64,000 nt of DNA, from positions 10,122,501-10,186,500 of the forward strand of contig CM067527.1 of NCBI GenBank assembly GCA_034509925.1, given 5' to 3'. The notes under the pieces were generated by a model. The model saw only the letters and a program-made list of their open reading frames with translations, was not told the DNA's origin and made no database searches. Every line of letters starts with the position of its first letter. The first letter of the stretch is position 1. Position numbers and translations under genes: made by a program. Positions 41,125-53,974 of this stretch are shown piece after piece. The DNA is from Hirudinaria manillensis (taxonomy: Eukaryota; Annelida; Clitellata; Hirudinida; Hirudinidae).

Positions 41125-44100
41125 CATTATTATTATCATTCTTATTGTTATTTTATTGTTGTTGTTCTGGTTGTTCATAAGTTGTGATAATCATTGTGCA
41201 AAATTTGCTATGGTTTCTATTTTTAACAAAAAAAAAGATTTTAAAAAATAATAATAATTTGCTAGAATTTAATTAGCATTCGTCTTTTAATTGGCGAGAA
41301 TTTTAAGCAAATTATGCTAAGTTAAAGTAATTAATTATTCATGTGTGATTTTTTTTGGTCTTTACTTGCAATCCTCAGATGTTCAACTCGATGTTGTCGA
41401 GATCCCATTTGAAGGTGGACTCAGAGTGGAAGAAGAAGATCGCAGGGGAGATGCTGTCCACACTTACCGAAAGTAGATGCCAGAAGTAAGGATTAATAAT
41501 AATAATATTAATATTAATAATAATAGGGATATTAATCATTTATTCAAAGTTATAACATTAACATAATGATATGTTATTAATAGGGATATTAATAATTTAT
41601 TCAAAGTTATAACATTAACATAATGGTATGTTAATAATAATTGGGATATGTTAATAATTAATTAGTAGATTCGTCGTTATATTATTAATGTGCCTGGCTT
41701 GATATTCTGTGCCTGCTACTATTAATTGCATCAATATTAATAATTTCTCTTTATTAAATTTATTACATAAATAACAAAAAAACCTCTTTTTTTCAATTTT
41801 ATTTTGATCCCTTACGTAACTCGGATACTGCAACATTTCAACCGAAAATCAAAGCATTCAGGATTGCAAAAACATTTCGGGGGGTCGTTTTTATATAACA
41901 CATAGCCATGTAATAGGATGTAATATAAGCTATATAATATACACTATATAATAACAACAATCAGAATGATGAGCAGTGAATGATGATGGAAAATAGATGA
42001 TGAAGTCTGAGAAACAAATTTGACCATTTTATTTGATATTTCATAGACAGTTTTCTTTTAATTCTCAGGGCTATTAACAGTCGATGGGTTAATTATCCGG
42101 CAATTTGAAAGACCATTTCTTATTTTTAATTTCACAAAATATCATCATCATCATCATCATTAACACTAATCATGTCGTTCATTAAAGTCATTAACACCCT
42201 CTTGCGAAACCGCATGGTCTCCGACAAGCTCCTTTATCTCCCTTCCTTCCTTCTCTCCATGCAGACTGGCAAAAGGCATTTGCAACCAAATCAGGGAGAG
42301 GATAAAAAGATCCCACCAGGCCTTCGAGTCGTCCCTGAAACTCCTCGAAGCAAAACACAGCGGAAGAATCGAAAAGACGGAGGAACATCGTCTCCGGGTC
42401 AGAAAGGAATTTGCTCCGAGGGTCGCTCGACTGAGCCTGGAGAGCAGGTCTCTCAGGGACCTCATACGATACGGTCTGCTGTTGATTACTTAATAAGTTA
42501 ATTATTAATAAGTTAATTTTAATTACTGTTATCAATTATTACCTGATTGAGGTTGATAAAATTTCTTATCATTATTTTCATTATTGTGCAGTGGGATGAC
42601 AATGTTAATCAGCTGAGAGCTTGTAATGTAAATTAACCTAAATTGTAGTTAAGATAATTTTAGAGTTCTAATAAAATTAATAATCATAATAATAATAGTA
42701 ACAGGTTCTTCAATTATCATAAACATCAAAAATCAAATGGCAACACCTAACTGATCCAAGCTTCTATAACATTATTCTTTTAATTCCAATCGTCTTAAAA
42801 AGGCAAACCCAAAGTCGGAAACATGATCGGCAACGGCCAATACGGGGTCGTGTTTGCCTGCGACCCCTGGAAGGGGGAGGGGCCTTGTGCCGTGAAGATC
42901 CTGGTGCCGGCAGACGACAAACACTGGAACGACCTCGCCATGGAATTCTATTACACCATGTACGTTAAATACACAGCACTAAGAGGCACATCCCGTTTTA
43001 CTAATTTCTTTTCCAAAATTTATGCGCCCATTCTGTAGTCGTAATTAATTATTATTCAATGTATTAGATACGACATCAACGTATCAGCATTAGATACTAT
43101 CACACGCACGTGGAATCTTTCCAGGAACATTCCAAGGCACGACCGGATAGTAACCCTTCGCGGTTCGGTGCTCGACTACTCGTACAACTCTGGGGGCGGA
43201 GGACCTGCCGTGATGCTGGTCATGGATCGAATGCCCATGGATCTCCACGCTGCCATCGAAAAGAAGCTCAGTTGGATTGATAGGTGAGTTGGAATGCATT
43301 ACCATTATTACAATAATGGTAATAATGATAATATCAATAACAATAATTTAGTGATAATGATGTTATTATTATTATTATTATTACTTCTAACAGACTTGTT
43401 GGCGGTGTAGAGTTTATTAATCACTTTGAAATTATTGCCTGTTTTGAAATGAATAGTTTTAAGTTTTAATAAGCAAATATTTAGCTTTCATGTATATCCA
43501 ATATCCATTTGAATATTCATTAGTATGCATTAATATTAACGACGATGATAACCTTGGTGATGCCATTTGAATGATAATTAACCTGTCAGGTTTGTCAGCC
43601 ACCTCTGCTTAAGTGTCAGCAATTTTCTCAGCATTTCGAGATAAAAACTTTTCTCGTTATTGCTGTTGTTAATCTCCGTAATTGATGTGGCTTGCTAACG
43701 ACGTTCGATATTTGTCGAATAATTGTTATAAATATGTATAAATAATAACTTGTTCATAAATATGTATAAATAATTAACTTAAAATCATTATAAAATAATC
43801 ATTATCACGATCAAAACAGGCTGCAGGTGTCCATTGACATAATCGAAGGAATTCGCTACTTGCACAGTCAAGGACTCGTGCATAGAGACATAAAGTTGAA
43901 GAACGTTTTGGTTTGTTGTTGTTGTTGTTAATGATCAACATTGATTTAGGTAACTATAACTTGTCCTGACATCTGTTGCATATTTTGAATTTAAACTCCT
44001 TTGTTTCAAGTAAAATTCAAATTTTATTTACATCATAGTGGCCATTCAAACTTGCGTTTTTTACCGACATGGTTCCTTTATCTTAATTAGCAGTTGTGGT

Positions 44101-44979
44101 GTTGCACTGAGAATTGCAATCCAATGAATAAGTGGCCAATTATCCATCAAGTTTCAATCAACTTCGTAAACTATTCTTCTGGGTTTACCCAACAACCTCT
44201 CGTGATCCTAAAAGGGTCGAGATAAATTTTCCTTTGAGACCGTTAAGCTATTAGCACAACCACTTTGCTCTCTTGCGTCGACGAAACTTTTTAACCACAG
44301 CTCGACGGAAACAATCGAGGCAAGTTGACGGACCTCGGCTTCTGCAAACCCGAGGCTCTCATCACCTACAGCGTCGTGGGCACCCCGATCCACATGGCCC
44401 CCGAGTTGATCTCCGGAAGGTACGACCACAGCGTCGATGTTTATGCCTTCGGCGTCCTCTTCTGGTTCATCTGCAACGGTTCGGTCACCCTTCCGCCTCA
44501 GTTCAAGGAGTGCCCCAGCAAGGAGGTGCTTTGGACTGCGGTCAAGAAAGGTTGGCGAAATGATTCCATTTTGTTTTACTCCTTGGTTAATATTATTACA
44601 ATATTATTATTATTATTACAATATTATTATTATTAAAATTGAAATATAATGTTTATTGAATTGACATATTATTATTATTATTATTACAATTGATGCAAAT
44701 TTGTGAAAGTTGCAGCCATTAATTGCAGGCGTCCGACCCGAAAAACCGAAAGACGTTGACCCTGAATGCTGGGATCTGATCCTCAAATGCTGGGACAATG
44801 ATCCAGACAAGCGACCCCTGGTGGGAGAAATTGAAAGTTCACTGAGGTCGATCTACGACAGGGTTGCGGCTTCACATCCGCCCGGAAGGACGGGCACGCC
44901 AAGGCCGTCACAAGTATTCCAATTTGATGATTATTCTTACTTCTCCGCTACCTGCGATTATGCTTCTGGGGACTTATAA
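31609..44979 (+). CDS. DSTYK: Dual serine/threonine and tyrosine kinase DSTYK (dusty kinase)
   Basis: Sixteen exons: 31609-31729, 32278-32409, 33987-34522, 34741-34955, 36095-36395, 37132-37261, 38497-38649, 40390-40478, 40553-40636, 41379-41485, 42265-42473, 42803-42959, 43125-43283, 43820-43910, 44301-44550, 44729-44979; 994 residues (human 929). Exon 1 gives the family's short N-terminal helix ([18 protein letters not shown]); the start is the first ATG after an in-frame TGA. Exons 3-4 form the degenerate P-loop-like region, exons 5-11 the long helical region ([27 protein letters not shown]). Exons 12-16 are the kinase: [39 protein letters not shown] (DLG replaces DFG, as in the family), [18 protein letters not shown]. 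Known DSTYK proteins act in growth-factor/ERK signalling and cell death. Exon 5 begins with a Thr/Ala-rich, non-conserved linker. Exon 1 may instead end at 31720; both donors keep frame. Confidence 0.95.
37580..37637 (+). repeat. (GAT)n/(GGT)n microsatellite
   Basis: GTTGATGATGATGGTGGTGG-type run in DSTYK intron 6. A separate GGTGATGATGATG run touches the exon 6 donor region at 37275-37325. Confidence 0.85.
39667..39725 (+). repeat. (ATT)n microsatellite
   Basis: About 19 perfect ATT triplets in DSTYK intron 7. The poly-Ile and poly-Leu frames across it are artefacts. Confidence 0.97.
40647..40681 (+). repeat. (ATT)n microsatellite next to DSTYK exon 9 donor
   Basis: GATGATTATT leading into about ten ATT triplets, starting about 10 bases after the exon 9 end at 40636. 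Confidence 0.92.
41083..41140 (+). repeat. (ATT)n microsatellite
   Basis: Long ATT triplet run with ATC interruptions towards its end, in DSTYK intron 9. Confidence 0.95.
41525..41638. repeat. 57-bp tandem duplication in DSTYK intron 10
   Basis: The unit beginning AGGGATATTAAT occurs twice head to tail (41525-41581 and 41582-41638) with about four mismatches, and includes the shared words TTTATTCAAAGTTATAAC and ATTAACATAATG. It starts about 40 bases inside the exon 10 donor. Confidence 0.93.
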
Positions 44980-46626
44980 TGCCTGCATAACCGGCTCCTT
45001 TTCAAAAAGCTTTGGGAGCTTTTTTTGCACCCTGTCATGCCCTAGGGCTTCGTTGCGACCCTACCAAGGGTAGCCAGTACGATGAAATTTAACGGTTTCA
45101 TTTTATAACATCAGGTCGGTCGTTCAGCCAATTGAAGTGGTAAAAATCTCTTTCATGCATCGTGACTTTTGACATCCGGTTTGGTAGTTGACTTTTGCTT
45201 GCCGGGAGAAATGTTTTGACGAGGTCGCCTCTCGTAGTTTCGTCTTCCGATACTGCAAATATTTATACGTCTCGAATGGCATGTTTTTTTTTGTTAACCT
45301 CGAGAACATTAGTATTAAGGACTGGAGACACCACACGACTCTTCCTCGGTCGGTCGTTTTTTCTTTTTTCCTTTTCTTTCGATCTCGGAGGTGCTGCATT
45401 ATAAACGAGCATGTTAGGCGATGATGATGATGATGCCCGCTTCGCATGTTTAAAACTTCGACTCTGGCGATGTTCCTTCCTCCGTCGTTCGACGAGAAGG
45501 ACATCATCTGCTTTGCCGTGCAGGACTTTCAAAAGAATGGATTCGTGAAAACTTGGGCCTCGAACTGTTTTTGGATTTGTTCTCGAATTATTGAAGAGAG
45601 GAGCCCTTGCAACTTGCCAGAGAAATCTTCATTTTGTACAGACCGCCGCCATTTTTTATCCGCGGTTGCTTCGTATCCAAGAACTCGAAGAGACTTTTCC
45701 GTCACTTTCTTCGACTCGTTGTTTTGCGGTTTTTAATTCCCGAGACGAACGCGAACCTGACTTTTGCATACGATTCTCACCTATCGTGTAATAAAAACTC
45801 CTGAAATTCTCTACAGTATTACATCTTTTTTTTGGCATATTACTAAAAAAAAGAGGAAAGACAGAAAAACCAGAGATTTGATAAAAGACTAGACTTCTTT
45901 CACACAATTTTGGGAAAATTATGGAGCCTAACAAAACCCTGGAGGCATACGATTACGTAATGGAAAGCGATGTAAACAAAGCAAAAACAAAATTTAAAAA
46001 AATAAAATAATCTCCGAAGGTGAGGTGCGGTCGTTGTGTGTAATGCGAGGCCACGAATTGATTAGAACTGATGATTGGAACGAATAGAAACAGAAAGTTG
46101 CACTTTTGCAATCATTCCTTTGTAAGGCAGGCCATTTTAAATGGTTAGAGGTGCGCTTGGAAATAATACGAAATCAATCGATGCAGAAGGAATTGTTGAC
46201 AAGTTAATTTATGCAAGTCGTCTGCACTGAACCTGATGACTCATCAGTAACAAAGTGTTGTTATCATGCAACATAAGGTCATCAGTTTGTAAAAACTAAA
46301 AAAACAAGCCAAAAAAATCGCCTTGTTCAATGAATGCGCTTGCATGTGAGATTACCTTGGTATCAACAAACGAGTGAGCTGCAAGAGTGTGAGGAAATCA
46401 TCGAAGCAGTGAATTAACAATTAATGATAATTGAAATTAATTAATTAATAATTAATTAAGTCACTTAATTGGAATGGCAGCAATGCTTGTATTTGTTGTT
46501 GTTATAAGACTAACAAATATGCTAAAACAATTCAATTACTTCAAGTGTGACCAGGAGTGATGTGCTTGTTTTGAGTGAAAACATTTACAAAATTAAAATT
46601 GTAAAATTCTCCTCGCTTGATTTCTT
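44980..46626. other. Tail-to-tail spacer between DSTYK and EOGT
   Basis: 1.65 kb between the stop codons of two convergent genes. It must hold both 3' UTRs. AATAAA hexamers occur on the plus strand near 45790 and 46006. The longer open frames (45446-45736 plus, 45124-45507 minus, and others) overlap each other on opposite strands, carry no domain, and look like chance frames in a GC-richer 3' UTR. Confidence 0.5.
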
Positions 46627-49600
46627 TCAAAGGTCAGATCTCTCCAAGCTTCCCAAAGGACCGGTAGATGATGATGACGGAGGAAGGGGGGAATCACGGT
46701 AGCGGTGCTTGGCCAGTCGCGCTCTAACGAACTCCGGATGACCCTCGACGTGCTCCACCGCCTTCAACACCAGCCTCATGAACTCTTCGACACCAAATGA
46801 ATAATTCGTGAACTTTTTGTGGGCTCCCAAGGTCGGATGGTGACCCTGAAAGTTGTTTTGTGATTAAAAATAAGTTAAAATTGATTTTGAACAATTACTG
46901 CAAATTATTGCACTTACAATTGGTTAACTTTTGATAACTGTTTTGTGATAATATTTAATTATACTTTTTATTCTCTGTTGATGTGACTTGCAAAATACTC
47001 AGAAGTTATATTTGAGAAACGAATAAAGATGTTGAAGATGATGAAGATTAGAGTCTCCCAGCAATATTCTTTTTAAGGTAAAGGCTCAATGGTTTGATTA
47101 AAGAAAACACACAACAGCACAACATTACAACAACACTATGGATAAAACACGAAAAGTAAAAGTAATTGTTGAAAAACAATATACAAAAAAAGCCATTTTA
47201 CTGCAAAGTAAGGCAAGGATAGTTAGAAATCGGTCGGACAAAAGTTGCACTTTCGAGCAATTTCACTGACCTCGTCTTCTTGTACGAGTTCATCCATTTT
47301 CTCCCAGGTGTAATACTTGATGCCCCTCAGTCGGCTCAGGTCGTAATAGCAGTCTTTGTCATCGCAGTTGTACCTGGTCAAGAGGTCAACCAACAGTTTC
47401 GAGCAATTAAAAATGAGATACTTCAGTTGTAGTAGAGAGGATTCAAATTTTAAATTTATTTATAAAAAATTGAATTGATAAGAAATAGATAAGAATCCCT
47501 ACTGGGTTATTCAAATAGTGATTCTTAATATGTACTAAGTGGATGGCCACTTAGCATAATTATATTTGCCATAAAACTGATAAAAAACAAAACAAATTAG
47601 CATAGTCTAAGTCACTGACAGTTCAAAAACAGCTCCCCAATTGGGTAGGAAGAGGAGATGAGTGAGTCCTGCTCCGTGCATTCCGATGAAAATGTCCGAA
47701 TTGTGAGTCACCTGAAAGGACAGAGAAGTTTTTATCTTTTATTTACCTTTCCTAGAAATATATTTAAAATCAGAATAAATTAATAAATGATTATCACTTG
47801 AAATTAAGAACATCATCCAGCAAAGCAGTGCATTTGATGATCGGAACTCGAGCAAAATTTAAAAACACATTCAATGGACTCACATACAATTGGTCAAGAA
47901 ATGAGATGTCACTGTATGGAAGGAAATTAATTTCTTAATTAAATATCTCGAAATTCTAAAAAAAACGTCTAAAGAGAGAAAATCTAAAACAATAGACTGG
48001 ACGATACACACACAAACAACTAGATTTCCACTGACCTGTTGTAATCCACCAAAGTGGCTTCTATTTTTGGATGCAAGAGAAGTGCTCCCAATAACTGGCA
48101 AATAAATAAATAACTTAATTAATTAATTAATTAATTAAACTGGAATCGATTGATGAGACAATATATATTGTCGTAGAGGAGAAGAAAGTTCAATTAAAAG
48201 CGATTTCAAGTCGGAAGTTATTAACGCACCGACCAACCTCGTCTTGATTCAAAATCTTTCTATGATTCGTACTCCTGACTAGGAGAGTCACCCTCACTTT
48301 GTATGGCTAAGTTTTTAATTTTAAAAGAAGAAAAAATTAATTTAAACAAAAAATAAATAATTTGATATTTATGTTTAATAATAATAATCGAAACTATAAA
48401 AATCAGGTGATCACCACACACAAGGCCGCATATACAGCAACCACAAGAAGTATATAAGAACTAAGTAAGAATTAAATAAGTGATGAGTAATAGGGTGGAT
48501 AGATCGATGGATGAGTGAGTGATTGGGTGGATACCCCCCATGGTTCGCACCTGCTTCTGTCGAGGGTTCGAATGTTGATGGAGAAGGTCAAATACTCAAA
48601 AAAAAGTTCAGGGGACTGAACCACAATGTGTATCCCAAAAATGTTGTATCCCCAGATTGGATACAAAACAAATTCAAAGGCTCAGACAAACAAATGGCTC
48701 GGCTAAATACATATTTAGTAAATTCATTTACACTTTTGACTGAATAATAACTTAATAATAATAATAATAATAACGTCCGCTAGAGAAACAGAATTGTAAA
48801 CAAAAAAAATCGACAAACAAAATAAAACGAATACAAAGGAATGAGAGACAAAAAGCTAAAAGAATGCACACCAACATGAGGTCCCACTTGAGGCACTCTG
48901 AGTCTGTATGTGATGTGCCTCGAGAAGGCTCTGAAGAGGTTGCTCTTCCAACATCCTGGAATCTGATTTCATCAACGAATACTTAACGTCTGTTATGCGT
49001 TATGTTAACGCACGAAAGTTAATGTAAACAAGTGTTTGTAGACTTTTGAAACAGACCAACAGCCATCATTATCATGTTTTATGCTAATGAGTTTAGCCGA
49101 TCAAATATTCAAAGAAAAACCAGTTAAAACAGTTTTCTAAGTGAATAATTAGAAATTAAAGCAACAGGAAACTTATTGGTCTTTTTGGGTTTATTCATTT
49201 TTAATATTCCTTATGCATAATGAAATTCTCAAACGTAGATATTGCCATGCAGATCATCTCCATGACCAAAGCCATGGATGGATGGCATTATCATTGACAT
49301 CATCATCATCATCATCATAACACATTCTTACTAAAGGCATTATCATTGACATCATCATCATCATCATCATAACACATTCTTACTAAAGGCATGTTGTAGT
49401 AAAGGCCGTATCTCATCCGAGGCAGCAGAGCAAACATGGCTTCTTTCACACAGACCTGGATGTGAATATAAGATTTCACGTCGAGTCTTTTCAACCGAAA
49501 CTCATTTTATTTTATTTATTGACTTTTTATAAAAAATATCAAAACTCTGCAATAATTGATTGGTTTATTGGCTCCAACATTTGAAGAACATTTGAATAAA

Positions 49601-51994
49601 TCACAATAAATGGAAGCTCTTTCTGAATCACATCATAAATTATCTACTAATTAACATATTTTATTATAATGATTAAAACCACATAACAAACCCTCTTCCC
49701 GTCGAACTTGTTGAGGTGGACGATAGGATGTCGAGTGAAAACCTTCCACGTGGAGTCAAAGAAATCTCCGTACGTCAGAGGGCTCTGCGTTCGATCGATC
49801 GATCGAAAATTAATTAGTCGATCAATTAATTACTAACTTCCCGTTCCTGTAACTTTCTGGCGATTTTGATTTGTTTTTAATGTGAAATGTTAATTAAAGC
49901 AGAAAAAACATTGATACGAGTTCAATGAAGCATGGGTCTCTGCAATCGAATTTCGCAATCAACAACTTCTGTTGTGCAACAAGAGCAACAACCTCTCAAA
50001 AATGTATTTTTGTTTTCAATTCAAATGCCAACTAACAGTGTCCCACATGACGATTTGAATGTCATCGTTGAAGGATCCGTTCAGGTGTTGCGAGGCGTAC
50101 AGGTTGATGAAGTCGCAAAAGTGATGGAACATGTTCACACCTGGATTAAATGGAAATAAATGCAATAATAAAATATAATAAGAAATAAAGGTATTTAAAT
50201 AAGATGTTCAAAATTGAATGTTAATTAGCAATCTTAGTATCGATTGATGATTGATGACATTATAAATTTTATTTTTAGCTTATTCTATGTTAAGTCTTTG
50301 TTAATAACCCATGCAACAACCACCAATCAGGATTTATTATGACCTCTATAATATAATATAATATAATATAATATAATAATCTCTATAATATAATTACTAT
50401 TAACAAACTCTCACCTGCATCCAGTTTCATGAAAATGGTCGGCTTTTCGAGGAACATGTCGCATCTTTTCGAGGATTCGACGGGAAGAAACTGCAGTTCA
50501 GAATATTCTTCGAGTTCCGCAAACCTTTGGAAGGAAATTTTTTAACGGATCCGTTTTATGCTTTAATAAAAGCCTATGAAGCACCTAACGATTACCATTT
50601 AATAAAACACTGTGAAATTAATAAGGACTTGAAACATAATTTGGCATTGTTGTCTTCTGCATATCAAAATTGGTACAAGTGCCAAGTCTACAAGAGCAGA
50701 ATTATAGCACCACAATGATAACAACAACAAAATGACAAATTACCAGGACTGAAGAGGACTCTTTTGGTCACCTAAGGTTTTTAGTTTCACCTTGTCAACT
50801 TTACATTTCCCTCCAATTTCACCAGACTTGAAGACATCTTCCCTGAATCTAAGATGGAGAATATTGATGACTAACTTGAAAACTTCACTAATGCACTAAT
50901 AAATTGATAAACCCTAGTTGGGCTTATCATTAGATGCCTTAGCACAGTTAACGTAGATGACAGCTTCGAAATGATAAAGCTCAGAAGCTAAAATTTTTAT
51001 TTTGAAAGTGAAACACATTACTATATTGTATAAAATGTTGTTTTTTTTCATAATCAAATTCATAAATATTAAATTAATAATTTAATTAAATAATTACCCA
51101 AAAGAATAGCCATTATTATGACAGCATTATAGGTAATAGTTAACTTGAATTGGTGATATTAACTTCAATGCTCACCTGTCCGAACCAAAAGTCAATCTGG
51201 CTTTCCTAAAGTCCAAGTACAAACTTGTGGCCTTACAATATCTCATATGCCTTGAACAAACCAGAGAAGAACCTGACTATTCGCAAAAATTATGTTGAAC
51301 AACATTCCATCAAAAAAAGCACTTATTACATTTAGATCAACAATCATAATGGCAATTAAGCCAATCACTTGTTGAGGAAGGGGATAATATGCATAAATCA
51401 CACACACACACACACATAATTTTAATTGTTAATCTGAGTAAATAACCTAGTAACACAAAAGATATAAAACACTATTCACTTCATTCTCTGCTTTGCAAAT
51501 GGTGGACAGTTCTTTCAGCCTCTTCTTGATGTATCCAAAATCTGCAGTCGACCAAAACATGTCCATCTGCTCCTGCTTGGTCTTCTTCCTAGAATGGATT
51601 AAATAAAAAATCTGATTATATTTATGGTAATATTCTAGCATTTCTTCATGTTACCATGACGTGGCATCCGCAAAGCAATCGTGAATTAGATCCACTTCAG
51701 AATGGTCACAGAAATTTTCATAGCCCCAACATTTTCTGACTTCAGCTAAGTTCTGTTAAAGAAGCTTTCACGTAAGGCTCAGAGTTATCAATTACAAATC
51801 ATTGTTTCCACAAAACATTGTGCTCGAACCTGATAGGGACACCTAGGGTTATTTGCACAATCTTTGACTAAGCTTGGAAATCTTGAAAAATAGTATGGAA
51901 TATGCTCTGGAGGTAGATTCAAATCCTCGAAACAACCGACCATGCAAATGACGATTGAATAACTCAGAACAATGACAAGGTTTTCACCAGACAT
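46627..51994 (-). CDS. EOGT: EGF-domain-specific O-GlcNAc transferase (EOGT)
   Basis: Sixteen exons, 5' to 3' on the minus strand: 51994-51830, 51752-51655, 51588-51480, 51276-51176, 50848-50744, 50524-50415, 50140-50037, 49784-49692, 49455-49384, 48962-48876, 48306-48238, 48094-48036, 47911-47884, 47711-47620, 47373-47271, 46845-46627; 537 residues (human 527). EOGT adds O-GlcNAc to Ser/Thr of folded EGF repeats (Notch, Dumpy) in the ER lumen; it belongs to glycosyltransferase family 61. Visible: a signal peptide in exon 1 ([16 protein letters not shown]), [54 protein letters not shown], the active-site region [20 protein letters not shown] and the C-terminal [13 protein letters not shown]. 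The 28-bp exon 13 is needed for frame. The last four residues are RSDL, a weak match to the KDEL-type retention signal of vertebrate EOGT. A 52-bp duplication covers the exon 9 donor. Confidence 0.95.
49284..49387 (-). repeat. 52-bp tandem duplication covering EOGT exon 9 splice donor
   Basis: Two perfect 52-bp units (49284-49335 and 49336-49387) start with GGCATTATCATTGACATC, run through (ATC)n and end with CATTCTTACTAAA. On the gene's strand each unit carries the exon-end/donor junction (CCTTTA|GTAAGAATG), so a second complete 5' splice site lies 52 bases inside the intron. Confidence 0.95.
50348..50380. repeat. (ATAAT)n pentanucleotide microsatellite
   Basis: About six TATAA/ATAAT units in the EOGT intron between exons 7 and 6, with a short CTCTATAATATAA copy after it. 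Confidence 0.9.
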
Positions 51995-52382
51995 AACTGT
52001 CACAATGCCCCGCCACGAACAGCATATAACTCATTCAAAACATTTTAGCAAGAGTTAAGCTTTCATTATTTGTCGGCTGTCTAGCAAGTTCTAAATTACC
52101 AAGTGTAAACCGCGTCAGTAGCTGTTAGATTCTTTAAAAAAAATATTTTTATATATTGTTTTGAAACTATTTTTATTAAAAGTGGTGCATAAAAACGTAA
52201 TTTCTTTCTTCTGTTTGAAGCTTTAAACATTTTGTGTAACGCTTCCGTTCTGTGTCCTCGTTACTGTTTGGAGTTCTTTATCCATATTGGGTTGTCGTCC
52301 GGTTATAAATCGTCCGGCAGTCTAACCCTTAATTTATTTGGATTTAATTTTTCCGCTTCATCTCTTAATCATATTTTGTGAA
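51995..52382. promoter_or_regulatory. Shared divergent promoter of EOGT and UBE2N
   Basis: Only 388 bases separate the two initiator ATGs, which point away from each other, so both core promoters and both 5' UTRs must fit here unless 5' untranslated introns exist. I see no firm TATA box; an AT-rich patch at 52135-52175 lies between the two starts. A shared bidirectional promoter is inferred from spacing alone. Confidence 0.6.

Positions 52383-53974
<1,592 letters not shown>

Noticed and set aside
45446-45736. 96-codon frame downstream of DSTYK
   Set aside because: Lies in the probable 3' UTR, competes with frames on the other strand, and has no domain or start context of note.
48523-48747. 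75-codon plus-strand frame in an EOGT intron
   Set aside because: Antisense to the gene, short and without a domain; it could be an old repeat fragment, but nothing identifies it.
51988-52003. Earlier start of EOGT at 52003
   Set aside because: The codon there is GTG; the first true ATG in frame (51994) gives a proper signal peptide.
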